Shown piece by piece: positions 16,895 through 25,479 of a DNA stretch of 64,000 nucleotides. The number at the start of each line of letters is the position of its first letter. The stretch's first letter is position 1. Position numbers and translations under genes: made by a program. Below the pieces are notes generated by a model that was given only the letters and a program-made list of their open reading frames with translations, made no database searches and had not been told where the DNA came from. This DNA comes from UBA5018 sp947463165 (GTDB taxonomy: Bacteria; Cyanobacteriota; Cyanobacteriia; PCC-6307; Cyanobiaceae): contig CALRTY020000021.1 in NCBI GenBank assembly GCA_943371245.1, forward strand, positions 1 to 64,000. Direction: 5' to 3'.

Positions 16895-18754
16895 TCAATG
16901 CTGGCTTTGGCGCAGCCGCTGGCGCAGCAGGGCATCCTGGCGGCGGTCGGTGACCAGCCTCAACAGCGCCAGGGGCTGCTGCAACGCCCAGCTCAAATCC
17001 CGCTCCAGCTCCTCCCAGCCGCCACACAGGCGCCCCGGCACCCCATGGACGGCCGCCAGGGCCACCGGATCGACGGGTTGGGGCATGGCAAACAGCCGTT
17101 CGAAATCCATCACCGCCGCTGGATCGGGCCGAATCGGCAGCTGTTCAAAAATGCCGCCGCCGCCGTTGTCGATCACCAGGATCGTCAGCTGACCTGTCAA
17201 TTGGCTGCGCCACAACCAGCCGTTGGCGTCGTGCAGCAGGGCCAGGTCGCCGCTGATCAGCACGGCTCTGCCGCAGGCATGGGCCACCCCGCAGGCCAGC
17301 GACAGGGTGCCATCGATGCCAGAGGCGCCCCGAAAGGCCAGCACCGGTCGGGGCGGACCATCGCCCACCGCAAAGCTCTCCCAATCCCGCACCGGCGAAC
17401 TGTTGGCCAGCACCAAGGGCACACCCGCGGGCAGGAGCCGGCTCAGCTGGCGGGCCAGAGCCGGTTCGCAGAGGCCAGCCATGGCTGTTTCAGGGGCAGC
17501 TGCGATCCCAGCTGAGGTCAAGGGGGCCGCCAGCTGGCTGTCTAGCCAAGCCTGCAGGGCCTGCTCCGCCGCCTGCCAGCGCTGGGCCAGGGCCAGGTTG
17601 GCGGCCGGGGGCTGATCGCCCTGCCAGGTTGGCGGCAGGGCTGCCCACCAGGGCGCCAGGCCGCTAAAGCAGCGCTGCTGGGCAGTGCCCAGGGCATCGA
17701 GATTGCGCGGGTCGGCCTCGCTGATCAGGGCCTGGGGGCCGCTGAAATTGGCCAGCCCTTGCTGCAGTCGCCGGCTGGCCGGCAGCGGCCCCAGCCGCAG
17801 CAGCTGCTCAGGCTGCCACTCGGGTTTGGGGGCGGCCAGCAGCAGGTCATAGCCGGCCACCAGGTTTAGATCCGCCATGCCCCGCAGGCCGCTGAGGGCA
17901 TCGGCCAGCAGCGGCCAGCCGGTGCGTCGCTGCAACTGCCGCAGGGCAGTCAGGTGGGCGCCCCAGGTTTGGGGTCTGCCGCGCCAAGGCCCGGCCACGA
18001 TCAGCCCGGGTCGATCTGGATCGAGCCCCAGCGACCCTCCAGCGCCCTGCCAGCCTTGGGGGGCCGCCTCGGGGCTGGATTGATCCGCCGGCAGGGCATG
18101 GGCGGGCCAGGCCCTGGCCACCGCCAGCAGCGCGGCGGAGCCGGCATGGAGGGGCTCATCAATCGGCAGGTTCAGCTGCACCGGCCCTGGCGCTGCCCAT
18201 GAATGCGTCGCCTGTTCGGGCGTTGCTTGGGCAGCTGCCTGGGCCAAGGTTGGCTGATCTGGCCCCAGGCAGTGCCGGAAAGCGGTGGCGGCCAGCTCAT
18301 CCAGTTCGGCCGCGGCCATGGCGTGCAGGCCGCGACCATCGCCAAGCCCCTGCCAGCGCAGGGAGGCGATCAGGAAGTCTTCTTGGTTCACGGTTTGGTT
18401 GGCGCCGCAACCCTTCAGCCGCGGCGGTCGATCCGCCGTGAGCAGCAGCAGCGGAATGGCGCCGTAATCCGCCTCCACCACCGCCGGCAGCAGGTTGGCC
18501 ACCGCCGTGCCCGAGGTGGTGATCACGGCCGCCGGCAGGCCGGTGGCGCGGCCATGGCCGAGGGCAAAAAAAGCGGCGGAGCGCTCATCGATGGCCGTCA
18601 CCAGGGCCAAGCCTTGCCGCTCCAACAGCCCGGCCGCCACCGCCAGGGGCCCGGAGCGGCTGCCGGGGCAGAGCACCAGCTGCCTCAGGCCCCGCCGCAT
18701 CAGGGCCTGCAACAGGGTGAGGGCAGCCTCCAGGTTGGCTTGGGCGCGATCCAA
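16895..18754 (-). CDS. menD: SEPHCHC synthase (MenD)
   Basis: The 619-residue thiamine-diphosphate enzyme joins isochorismate and 2-oxoglutarate to form SEPHCHC, the committing step of menaquinone/phylloquinone synthesis. The start is a TTG at 18754 because no ATG lies in frame upstream. The N-terminal pyrimidine-binding domain has LVLCPGSRSGPLA and AIDERSAAFFALG. The C-terminal pyrophosphate domain has RGASGIDGTLSLA, LISGDLALLHDANGW and LVIDNGGGGIFEQLP. The lepB gene diverges 60 bp upstream and menB follows downstream. Confidence 0.93.
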   Translation of the reverse strand: MDRAQANLEAALTLLQALMRRGLRQLVLCPGSRSGPLAVAAGLLERQGLALVTAIDERSAAFFALGHGRATGLPAAVITTSGTAVANLLPAVVEADYGAIPLLLLTADRPPRLKGCGANQTVNQEDFLIASLRWQGLGDGRGLHAMAAAELDELAATAFRHCLGPDQPTLAQAAAQATPEQATHSWAAPGPVQLNLPIDEPLHAGSAALLAVARAWPAHALPADQSSPEAAPQGWQGAGGSLGLDPDRPGLIVAGPWRGRPQTWGAHLTALRQLQRRTGWPLLADALSGLRGMADLNLVAGYDLLLAAPKPEWQPEQLLRLGPLPASRRLQQGLANFSGPQALISEADPRNLDALGTAQQRCFSGLAPWWAALPPTWQGDQPPAANLALAQRWQAAEQALQAWLDSQLAAPLTSAGIAAAPETAMAGLCEPALARQLSRLLPAGVPLVLANSSPVRDWESFAVGDGPPRPVLAFRGASGIDGTLSLACGVAHACGRAVLISGDLALLHDANGWLWRSQLTGQLTILVIDNGGGGIFEQLPIRPDPAAVMDFERLFAMPQPVDPVALAAVHGVPGRLCGGWEELERDLSWALQQPLALLRLVTDRRQDALLRQRLRQSQH

Positions 18755-18816
18755 ACAGAGATGCCTTCCCGTCCGGGGTGGCTGCAGGATGGGGCGCCTA
18801 TCTTCTCTCCAGGCCC

Positions 18817-19461
18817 GTGAGCAGCGAACCGACGGCCTCGCCCCGGCCCTGGCGGCAGCGGCTGGCCGACCTGCGCGCCCAGCTGCTGCCGGTGCTGGCC
18901 TGGCTGCTGCTGGCCCTGGCGCTGCGCTGGTTGGTGGTGGAGCCGCGCTGGATTCCCTCCGATTCGATGCTGCCCACCCTGCGGCAACAGGATCGGGTGC
19001 TGGTGGAGAAGTTGCGAGTGCGGCTGCACCGGCCGCTGCCGATCGGCACCGTGGTGGTGTTCAGGCCGCCGCCGCCGCTGCAGGCCGCCGGCTACGACCC
19101 CAAGGCAGCGCTGATCAAACGGGTGGTGGCCCGGGCCGGCGACCGGGTGGAGGTGCGTCAGGGGCTGTTATGGCGCAATGGTGCCCCGGTGGCGAGCGAT
19201 TGGGCGGCGGCGCCGATGGACTATCAACTGCAGCCCTTCACCCTGGCGGCGGGGCAGCTGCTGGTGCTGGGGGATAACCGCAATGCCAGCCTCGATTCCC
19301 ACCTCTGGGGCCCCCTGCCCGAGGAGGAGCTGATCGGCACGGCGATCTGGCGCTACTGGCCCCTGAACCGCTTCGGTCTGCTTAGCCGCCAGCTCAGCCG
19401 CAGGGAGATACGGATCTACCCCCCTTCAACCGCACCTTTGGCCGCTGAACATCTGGGGTAG
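18817..19461 (+). CDS. lepB: Signal peptidase I
   Basis: The 214-residue membrane protease cleaves signal peptides of exported and lumenal proteins. A GTG start at 18817 is preferred over an earlier GTG at 18778, since it leaves a normal short N-terminus. One membrane helix (LLPVLAWLLLALALRWLVV) precedes the catalytic Ser in PSDSMLPTL, the catalytic Lys in AALIKRVVARAGDRVEV, and the family box LGDNRNASLDSHLWGPL. It diverges from menD. Confidence 0.92.
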   Translation: MSSEPTASPRPWRQRLADLRAQLLPVLAWLLLALALRWLVVEPRWIPSDSMLPTLRQQDRVLVEKLRVRLHRPLPIGTVVVFRPPPPLQAAGYDPKAALIKRVVARAGDRVEVRQGLLWRNGAPVASDWAAAPMDYQLQPFTLAAGQLLVLGDNRNASLDSHLWGPLPEEELIGTAIWRYWPLNRFGLLSRQLSRREIRIYPPSTAPLAAEHLG

Positions 19462-19492
19462 GGTGCAGTCCGTGACCTAGCGCACACCGGAC

Positions 19493-19849
19493 ATGTTCAA
19501 CCCGGAGTTCCTGACTAGCGACAACGAAGCCATAGGCGGCAACCCCCTGATCCAGTACCTCCAGGATCAGTCTCCGGATGTGTTGCAGCGGGTGGCTCGT
19601 TCAGCTAGTCATGAGATTCAAGACATCATTCGCCACAACGTGCAGGGCCTGCTCGGCATGCTGCCCGCCGAGCAGTTTGATGTGAAAATCCAGACCAGCC
19701 GTGAAAACCTGGCTGGCCTGCTGGGTTCGGCGATGATGACCGGTTACTTCCTGCGCCAGATGGAACAGCGCATGGAGCTGGAAACCAGCTTGATCGGCAG
19801 CTGCAGCCTGGCCGATAGTGATGCTGATCCGGGCGAATTACGGCTCTAA
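19493..19849 (+). CDS. DUF760 family protein
   Basis: The 118-residue soluble protein belongs to a family found in cyanobacteria and plastids (DUF760). It is recognised by NPLIQYLQDQSPDVLQRVA, an amphipathic helix before HNVQGLLGMLP, and the conserved LAGLLGSAMMTGYFLRQMEQR segment. It starts 31 bp after lepB and may be co-transcribed. Its role is not established. Confidence 0.85.
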   Translation: MFNPEFLTSDNEAIGGNPLIQYLQDQSPDVLQRVARSASHEIQDIIRHNVQGLLGMLPAEQFDVKIQTSRENLAGLLGSAMMTGYFLRQMEQRMELETSLIGSCSLADSDADPGELRL

Positions 19850-19862
19850 GGGCGAGGGCCGC

Positions 19863-21083
19863 TCAGCTGTCGCAGTTGGGCACCACACCTAGTTTCACAA
19901 GGTTGCGATCGATGCTGGCCAGGTAGCGCCAGCTCTGCTCATCTACAGCCCAGGGTCTTTCACCCAGTTCCCTTGCCAGCTCTTGTAGATCCGCGGCTGT
20001 GCAGGGCACCGGCGCCTCGTAGTGGGCGGGCACCAATTGACGAATCTCACCCAGCTGGGAAAGCTGATGCAGCCAGTTGATCAGCAGCTGGCGGTGGCGG
20101 GGGAACACCAGCCGCTCCAACACCGGTGCCACCTGGATGACCGGCGCACCAGGGGGAACCAATTGGCGAAATTCCCGCTGCCAATCCGGCTGCCAGTGGA
20201 AGGGATAGAGGGCGTTGGCGGCGCCGCCGGGTTGTCGGCTGGCGTTCCAGACCTGCTTTAGCAGCTCCCCTGGGCCCAGGATTGCCAGCCTTTCGGGTCG
20301 CAGGAAGGAGGCGAACAGCACCAGCCGCCACCAGCCCTGGCGCCTCAGCTCGGGCGAATCCAACAACGGCTGATCGGCCCGCTCGCGGGCGTGGAACAGC
20401 AGCGGTTTTGGATCGAGGTTGAATATGATCGGTGGTTGCTCGCCGATGGCCACCAAGGCATCGGTCACCAGCAAACTGCCGCTGGCCCGGTGCAGGCAGG
20501 CCGCCTCAAAAAAGTTTCCCACCCCCAAATCCAGGGGGCCCAGGCCGCACCAGTCGAGCTGGTCGCCGTGGGGCAGGCCCTGCTCAAACAGCACCTTGGT
20601 GCGCTGGCGGGGGAAGCCCAGCCAGCTGGACGGCAGGGAGATTGGAAAACTCCACTGCCCCGGTGTTACCCACAGTTCGGCCTGGGGAAAGGCCCTCGCC
20701 ATCGCCGGCACCGGCAACTTGTGCTCCAACCCCGAGCTGGTGGGCAGCACGATCGTGAGCACCGGGCCATGCAGTTGCTCCAGCTCGGCCAGGGCCGCGC
20801 GCACTTCGCCGGTGGGGGCCACCGGCGCGTAGAGCAGCAGCCCCTGGCGCAGCCGCAGCACCGTCATCCGAATCGGCACCGCCACGTAGAACACCCCCAG
20901 CAACTGCTCAATGCTCCACAGCTGGCCGGGGATCAATTCGCGCAGCAGGCTGCGGCGACGGCCGTAGGGATAGAGGGGCAGCAGCGGCCACCAGGGCCAG
21001 CGCTGCTGGCTGGCATCGCCAGGGACGGGGGGCTGGGAGATGGCGGTAATCACCGCGGCTGGGTGGAGCAAACGGGGGCCCAT
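19863..21083 (-). CDS. DUF4336 family protein
   Basis: The frame stays open to 21266, but the first 60 residues are low-complexity and lie in repeat-like DNA next to the psbA terminator, so the ATG at 21083 (MGPRLLHPAAVI) is preferred, giving 406 residues. DUF4336 proteins have a metallo-beta-lactamase-like fold. The order VPIRMTVLRLRQGLLLYAPV, VLPTSSGLEHKLPVPAMA, DLGVGNFFEAACLHRASGSL and a C-terminal HYEAPV segment fits. Some metal-ligand His residues of true lactamases are not obvious. Function unknown; conserved in cyanobacteria and algae. Confidence 0.75.
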   Translation of the reverse strand: MGPRLLHPAAVITAISQPPVPGDASQQRWPWWPLLPLYPYGRRRSLLRELIPGQLWSIEQLLGVFYVAVPIRMTVLRLRQGLLLYAPVAPTGEVRAALAELEQLHGPVLTIVLPTSSGLEHKLPVPAMARAFPQAELWVTPGQWSFPISLPSSWLGFPRQRTKVLFEQGLPHGDQLDWCGLGPLDLGVGNFFEAACLHRASGSLLVTDALVAIGEQPPIIFNLDPKPLLFHARERADQPLLDSPELRRQGWWRLVLFASFLRPERLAILGPGELLKQVWNASRQPGGAANALYPFHWQPDWQREFRQLVPPGAPVIQVAPVLERLVFPRHRQLLINWLHQLSQLGEIRQLVPAHYEAPVPCTAADLQELARELGERPWAVDEQSWRYLASIDRNLVKLGVVPNCDS

Positions 21084-21267
21084 CCTCGCCGCTGGCCGAC
21101 CGCTGGTGCAGGGCTGGATGCAGGGTTGAGAGCTGGTTCGGCTCTGGTTGAGCGCTGGTGGGGCCCAGGTTGCGCTCAGGTTCATCCCAGCTGGGGCCAG
21201 CTCCCGCTTTTTCTGCAGCAACCTTTCACCTGCACAGCCGCCTGGAGGCAGGGTGTGCGAGAGCATG

Positions 21268-21290
21268 AAAAACCCCCTCTGGTGAGGGGG
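21268..21290 (-). terminator. Rho-independent terminator after psbA
   Basis: On the minus strand a CCCCCTC / GAGGGGG stem with loop ACCA is followed by TTTTT. It sits about 120 bp past the psbA stop, with the 18-bp repeat array in between. It would end the psbA transcript and insulate the DUF4336 gene. Confidence 0.85.
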
Positions 21291-21320
21291 TGGCGGCAGG
21301 CCTTTGGCTATGGCCCTTCA

Positions 21321-21411
21321 GGCGGGGCTGTTTAGGTTCACCAGCCTGTTTAGGTTCAGCAGGCTGTTTAGTTTAACCAGCCTGTTTGTTTCACCAGTCT
21401 GGTTAGCTTCA
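21321..21411 (-). repeat. Five ~18-bp repeats in the psbA 3' untranslated region
   Basis: On the minus strand the unit is TGAACCTAAACAGGCTGG with variants of 17-20 bp. The first copy begins with the psbA stop codon TGA. The array ends about 30 bp before the terminator hairpin. Confidence 0.8.
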
Positions 21412-22485
21412 GCCGATCGCCGGGGCGGTGAGGGCCAGGGGGCTGGACTGGTGGGCGGCCAGATCCAGGGGGAAGTTGTGAGCGTTGCGCTCGTGCATCA
21501 CTTCCATCCCCAGATTTGCCCGGTTGAGCACATCGGCCCAGGTGGGCAGCACCCGACCCTGGGCGTCCAGGATCGACTGGTTGAAGTTGAAGCCGTTGAG
21601 GTTGAAGGCCATGGTGCTGATGCCCATGGAGGTGAACCAAATGCCCACCACAGGCCAGGCACCCAGGAAGAAGTGCAGGCTGCGGCTGTTGTTGAAAGAG
21701 GCGTATTGGAAGATCAGACGACCGAAGTAACCGTGGGCGGCCACGATGTTGTAGGTTTCTTCTTCCTGGCCAAATTTGTAACCGTAGTTTTGCGATTCAG
21801 CCTCGGTGGTTTCCCGCACCAGGCTGGAGGTGACCAGGGAGCCGTGCATGGCGGAGAACAGGCTGCCACCGAACACGCCCGCCACCCCCAGCATGTGGAA
21901 GGGGTGCATCAGGATGTTGTGTTCAGCCTGGAACACCAACATGAAATTGAAGGTGCCGGAAATGCCCAGGGGCATACCGTCGGAGAAGGAACCCTGACCA
22001 AAGGGATAGATCAGGAACACGGCGAAGGCGGCGGATAGCGGAGCTGAATAGGCCACGCAGATCCAAGGGCGCATGCCGAGGCGATAGCTGAGCTCCCACT
22101 GGCGGCCCATGTAGGCCGAGATGCCGATCAGGAAGTGGAACACCACCAGCTGATAGGGACCGCCGTTGTATAGCCATTCATCGAGGCTGGCGGCTTCCCA
22201 AATGGGGTAGAAGTGCAGACCGATGGCGTTGCTGGAGGGAACAAGGGCACCGGAGATGATGTTGTTGCCGTAAATCAAGGAACCGGCAACGGGTTCGCGG
22301 ATGCCGTCGATATCAACCGGTGGTGCCGCGATGAAGGCAATGATGAAGCAGATGGTGGCCGCCAGTAGGCAGGGAATCATCAGCACACCAAACCAACCCA
22401 CATAGATGCGGTTGTTGGTGGAGGTGACCCATTGGCAGAAGTTCTGCCAGCTACTGGAGCGGCCGCCGCGCAGTGCTGTGGCCAT
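21409..22485 (-). CDS. psbA: Photosystem II D1 protein, low-light (Gln130) form
   Basis: D1 binds most of the photosystem II electron-transfer cofactors in the thylakoid membrane. The start is MATALRGGRSSSW (ATG 22485), since 14 extra codons upstream fall in a 5' hairpin. The 358-residue product has five membrane helices, Tyr-Z in AVFLIYPFGQGSFSDG with the Mn ligand Asp170 just after, the iron ligands His215 and His272, and the C-terminal FPLDLA cleavage site for CtpA followed by a 15-residue extension. The segment YMGRQWELSYRLG carries Gln at canonical position 130, the form linked to low-light D1:1. One residue is missing near the N-terminus relative to Synechocystis numbering. Confidence 0.97.
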   Translation of the reverse strand: MATALRGGRSSSWQNFCQWVTSTNNRIYVGWFGVLMIPCLLAATICFIIAFIAAPPVDIDGIREPVAGSLIYGNNIISGALVPSSNAIGLHFYPIWEAASLDEWLYNGGPYQLVVFHFLIGISAYMGRQWELSYRLGMRPWICVAYSAPLSAAFAVFLIYPFGQGSFSDGMPLGISGTFNFMLVFQAEHNILMHPFHMLGVAGVFGGSLFSAMHGSLVTSSLVRETTEAESQNYGYKFGQEEETYNIVAAHGYFGRLIFQYASFNNSRSLHFFLGAWPVVGIWFTSMGISTMAFNLNGFNFNQSILDAQGRVLPTWADVLNRANLGMEVMHERNAHNFPLDLAAHQSSPLALTAPAIG

Positions 22486-22502
22486 GGATGTAGAGAACGG
22501 TT

Positions 22503-22538
22503 GGAGATCTCCCAGGAGGGAGACCATCTCATATTTTA
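22503..22538 (-). promoter_or_regulatory. psbA 5' region: hairpin and candidate -10 box
   Basis: A stem-loop (GGTCTCCC, loop TCCT, GGGAGATC, one mismatch) lies 20-40 bases before the psbA ATG. A TAAAAT hexamer sits at 22538-22533 with no clear -35 box. The hairpin may stabilise or control the 5' leader, as psbA leaders often do. The promoter call is tentative. Confidence 0.35.
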
Positions 22539-23130
22539 GGCGACCCGACTAACGTGGCTAGGCCGCGAAAATAAACTTGACACTACTTTGCCGATCTTCA
22601 CATACCGATTAATGAATTTTCATGCCTACCGATGCGGGCTGGTGCCTGCTGGTTTCCAGCCGGGCCGGCTAGCTGATAGGGGCTGCCGAATGGGCTGGGC
22701 CGCTCTCTCAGGTACGGGAATAGGTACTTTCCGAGGGGTCTGCGGGCCTCGCCAGGCACTATTTTGAAGTTGAGGGGAGGCACCCCCCAAGGCCCTCTCC
22801 CCAAAGCAGCCGGGTAAGTCGCCCGGGCCGATGATTGGAGGTGATCAGATTGGAAATCCGCCCAACATGAAAGCCTGATGTTGCCTAACCAACTAGATGT
22901 GTGAGCCATGGGCAATCTGCGTAATGCTGATCTGCGAATCCTGGGCTGATTAACCCAGGCGGGAGTTGCCGATTGATGGGGCCAAGCCTGGAGCATTTCT
23001 CATCTTTTATTTGGCATCCCTGGAGAACCCGGTGGCCCGAGCTGCCGGGTTTTCTGATGGCGGCTGGTTGCGTTACCGGTTTAATAATAAAAAGATGGCT
23101 GGGCCCTCTAGCTGACTGCAAAAGACTGCC
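22539..23130. other. Spacer upstream of psbA, no gene supported
   Basis: About 590 bp without a convincing gene. A stem of seven base pairs (AACCCGG / CCGGGTT, 23026-23051) followed by TTCT could be a weak plus-strand terminator, but no plus-strand gene precedes it. The AT-rich segment 22560-22620 probably holds the psbA upstream promoter elements. An unannotated small RNA is possible but nothing identifies one. Confidence 0.35.
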
Positions 23131-23538
23131 CTAGCGCTGATGCCTGGGCACCACCTGCATGCCGATTGGTGCCAGGGCTATCAGCGCCAATTTGATGTGC
23201 TGGAGTCCAAAGGGGATGCCGATGATCGAGATAAAGCAGGCCAGGGCGGATGCCAGGTGACCAATCGCCAGCCACCAGCCGGCCACCACAAACCAGATCA
23301 CGTTGCCGAGCAGCCCCAGGGGTCCGGTGCCGAGATCTTCCTGGCCGGTGAGTTCCCGCCGGCTCACGGCCTCCTGGCCAAAGGGCCAAAAGGAGAAGCT
23401 GCCGATCACAAAGCAGGCCCGGGCCCAGGGGATACCCACGATTGTGAGGGCGGCGATCGCGCCCACCAGCCACCAGCCCAGGCCCATCACCAGGCCACCG
23501 AGCAGGAACCAGAGCAGGTTTAGTAGAAAACGGAACAT
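23131..23538 (-). CDS. YccF-domain inner membrane protein
   Basis: The 135-residue protein consists of two YccF repeats. Each has a hydrophobic stretch followed by GIPWARACFVIGSFSFWPFG in the first and GIPFGLQHIKLALIALAPIG in the second. This duplicated GIP(W/F) pattern defines the family, which is widespread and of unknown function. The M48 protease gene is upstream on the same strand, 44 bp away across a short repeat array. Confidence 0.85.
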   Translation of the reverse strand: MFRFLLNLLWFLLGGLVMGLGWWLVGAIAALTIVGIPWARACFVIGSFSFWPFGQEAVSRRELTGQEDLGTGPLGLLGNVIWFVVAGWWLAIGHLASALACFISIIGIPFGLQHIKLALIALAPIGMQVVPRHQR

Positions 23539-23545
23539 TGGCCTA

Positions 23546-23585
23546 ACTTAGCTTCAGTAGCTTAGCTTCAGTAGCTTAGCTTCAG
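23546..23585 (-). repeat. Three 14-bp repeats between M48 protease and yccF-like gene
   Basis: On the minus strand TGAAGCTAAGCTAC is repeated almost perfectly, starting at the TGA stop of the M48 gene. The third copy is partial. Confidence 0.75.
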
Positions 23586-24448
23586 TTTTGGGAGGGGGTA
23601 AAGCTCAGCAGATTATCGGCGGGGCTGTAGTGAAACTGGCCGGGGGTGCCGCTGGTTTTGGCGGGCGGATGCTTTTCCAGGTGAGCGTAAAATTTGATTA
23701 TCGCTTTGATGCGGTCATCGTAGCCGGGATGGGTGGAGTTGGGCTCGGTGGCGCTGCCATCACCGCTGGATTTATGGGCAAAAATCAGGGCATCCAAGCA
23801 GATACGACCCCCGTAGCCGGCCCGGGCCATGATCACTGCGGCATCACGATCGGCCTCCAGCTCCTGCTGGCGGGATTTTACGTAGTTTAGCTGCTCTTGT
23901 TTCTGGGCGCTCGCTGATCGAATCGTGTTGTTGGCGTAATAGCTCGCCGTAAACAGGTGATGGCGCTGGATATGGGCGATTTCGTGGGCCACGGTGCAGG
24001 CCAACCAGCCACTGCGGCGGCCGTAGATGCGGAAGGCAGCCCGGGGGATTTCGATGCTGCCGTTGGCGGTAGACCAGCCTTCTACATCTCCAAGCGTGTA
24101 GCTCTGGCGGCTGATCTCATCCCAGTCTTTGCTGTAGTTTTTATAGGGATCCAGCTGGGCGTAGAAGTCGCAGTTTTCTTCTTTGCAAAAACCCCGCATC
24201 TGGGCCAGGCTGGCGGCGTAGGAGCCGTTGTTGATCGAGAAGCCAATTGGATTTTGCCCCAGGAAATTGTGTTGCGCCAACCGCCCCATCACCGCCCGCA
24301 GGGTTGCATATTCAGCCGGTAGGGGCGGATGCCCCGCACGCCATGCCGCCAGGGCCAGGGCCCCCAGGCCCATGGCCAGCAGGGTGCACCCGATCGCTTG
24401 GGAGGCCTTGGGCCAGGCGGGCAGGGTCACGGCGGCAGCGGAGCGCAA
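23582..24448 (-). CDS. M48 family membrane metalloprotease
   Basis: The 288-residue zinc protease has one N-terminal membrane anchor (GCTLLAMGLGALALAAW). The catalytic motif HEIAH (about residue 158) supplies two His ligands and the Glu base, and the third ligand is in QQELEADRDAAVIMARAGY, as in the Oma1/BepA/HtpX superfamily. A C-terminal THPGYDDRIKAI segment matches the family's STHP box. The peptidase domain would face the periplasm or lumen, suggesting envelope protein quality control. Confidence 0.87.
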   Translation of the reverse strand: MRSAAAVTLPAWPKASQAIGCTLLAMGLGALALAAWRAGHPPLPAEYATLRAVMGRLAQHNFLGQNPIGFSINNGSYAASLAQMRGFCKEENCDFYAQLDPYKNYSKDWDEISRQSYTLGDVEGWSTANGSIEIPRAAFRIYGRRSGWLACTVAHEIAHIQRHHLFTASYYANNTIRSASAQKQEQLNYVKSRQQELEADRDAAVIMARAGYGGRICLDALIFAHKSSGDGSATEPNSTHPGYDDRIKAIIKFYAHLEKHPPAKTSGTPGQFHYSPADNLLSFTPSQN

Positions 24449-24549
24449 AAGTGCATCCTTAGCAGTGTGCCGGCTGGTTTAGAAAAGCGCTTGCTGGATA
24501 ACCGGCCACTGGGTGGCCCGTAGGGCCTAGCGCCAGGGCTGCCCGGCCC

Positions 24550-24681
24550 TTAAAGCAAGCTTGGCCATGGCTGTTTAGTGGCTTTTGGGTCGGGGCGGGC
24601 CAGCTCGGGGATCAGCTCACCGGCAGTGTTGCCATCCAGTAGCGAAGCCAGAGAAGAGGCGCCAGAATCCAGCTTGGGCAT
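24550..24681 (-). CDS. Candidate 43-residue protein
   Basis: An ATG at 24681 opens a 43-codon frame beginning MPKLDSGASSLASLLDG and ending in a Lys/Pro/Trp tail. Codon usage is in keeping with neighbours, but the ribosome site is weak and no family is recognised. The flanking spacers (24449-24549, 24682-24892) show nothing else. Confidence 0.3.
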   Translation of the reverse strand: MPKLDSGASSLASLLDGNTAGELIPELARPDPKATKQPWPSLL

Positions 24682-24892
24682 GGTTTCTTTGGTTGAGGTA
24701 TTTCTCGGACCAGGGAAACAGGCTTGCCTAACCCTTGCAACGCCAGCTGCGGGGCTAGTAGAGCCGGGGTAGGGATGCCGGGGGACTTACACCACGTATT
24801 GAGACGCTAGCCAGATTAAGTGGAAGAGTGTTAAGCGCTACTTTGCTGATTCTGTTCTCGCCACTAAATTAAAATAAATCTCAGACACCTCG

Positions 24893-25150
24893 ATGGACGG
24901 CAAGCAATCATTTCGAGTGGAGATTTTCCCGTTATTTTGTTTAATTAGCTTTCTATTCGCTAACTTTGCGATAGGTTGCTTCATCGCGAAAAGCTCTTCA
25001 TTCAATCATTTTTCCGGTTATTTTTGCTGGCTTATGGGGATATTGCATTGGTTGATTGGCAGGGAAAAGATTAATCGTATTCACTCTAGGCTTGTTAATC
25101 TGCTTAATCAAGAACTGGGGGAAAAGCACCTTTTCCCTTTCTGCTTATAA
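24893..25150 (+). CDS. Small AT-rich membrane protein, unknown
   Basis: The 85-residue product has one strongly hydrophobic N-terminal segment (EIFPLFCLISFLFANFAIGC) and a second near residues 40-55. The coding region is far more AT-rich than the genome average in this window, which points to recent acquisition or a non-coding origin. No homolog is recognised. Confidence 0.35.
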   Translation: MDGKQSFRVEIFPLFCLISFLFANFAIGCFIAKSSSFNHFSGYFCWLMGILHWLIGREKINRIHSRLVNLLNQELGEKHLFPFCL

Positions 25151-25479
25151 ATTTATTATACTATGGTTTTCTGGCATTTGTTGCTTTTTTCTGGTGGTTA
25201 AGCGCTGTTCATCTCCTTTGGAATCCAGTCGAAGGCCTCTGTCATAATTTAGTGAGCCTGGAAAGCCGTAAGAGCTGCGAGGGGGGAATAGGGTTCATCG
25301 TTTTTACGTTTATCGCTCCTAGCTTGGTCGCTCCAGCTTTGTACTCTAAGCCTTCAGATTTGCGTGAGCTTGTTGCGTTGCGAGGGAAATAACACGCCAA
25401 GGGAGTTATTCGCGGTGCATTCACCTCTCTTCTGGCTAGCCCCAGCTGACCTGGCTAGCGCCAACTTGTCTGATTAACC
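25151..25479. other. AT-rich spacer, no gene supported
   Basis: Continues the AT-rich patch that starts near 24780. A 60-codon minus-strand frame (25242-25424) has no domain character. Near 25430-25470 GGCTAGC-containing short repeats follow the stop of the DUF697 gene. Confidence 0.4.

Noticed and set aside
16768..16935. N-terminal extension of menB to the upstream ATG
   Set aside because: It would add 56 Gly/Ala-rich residues and overlap menD; the GTG at 16767 gives the normal length.
22598..23121. Minus-strand frames upstream of psbA (132 and 78 codons)
   Set aside because: No domain character, mixed composition and no conserved start; the region more likely holds psbA control elements.
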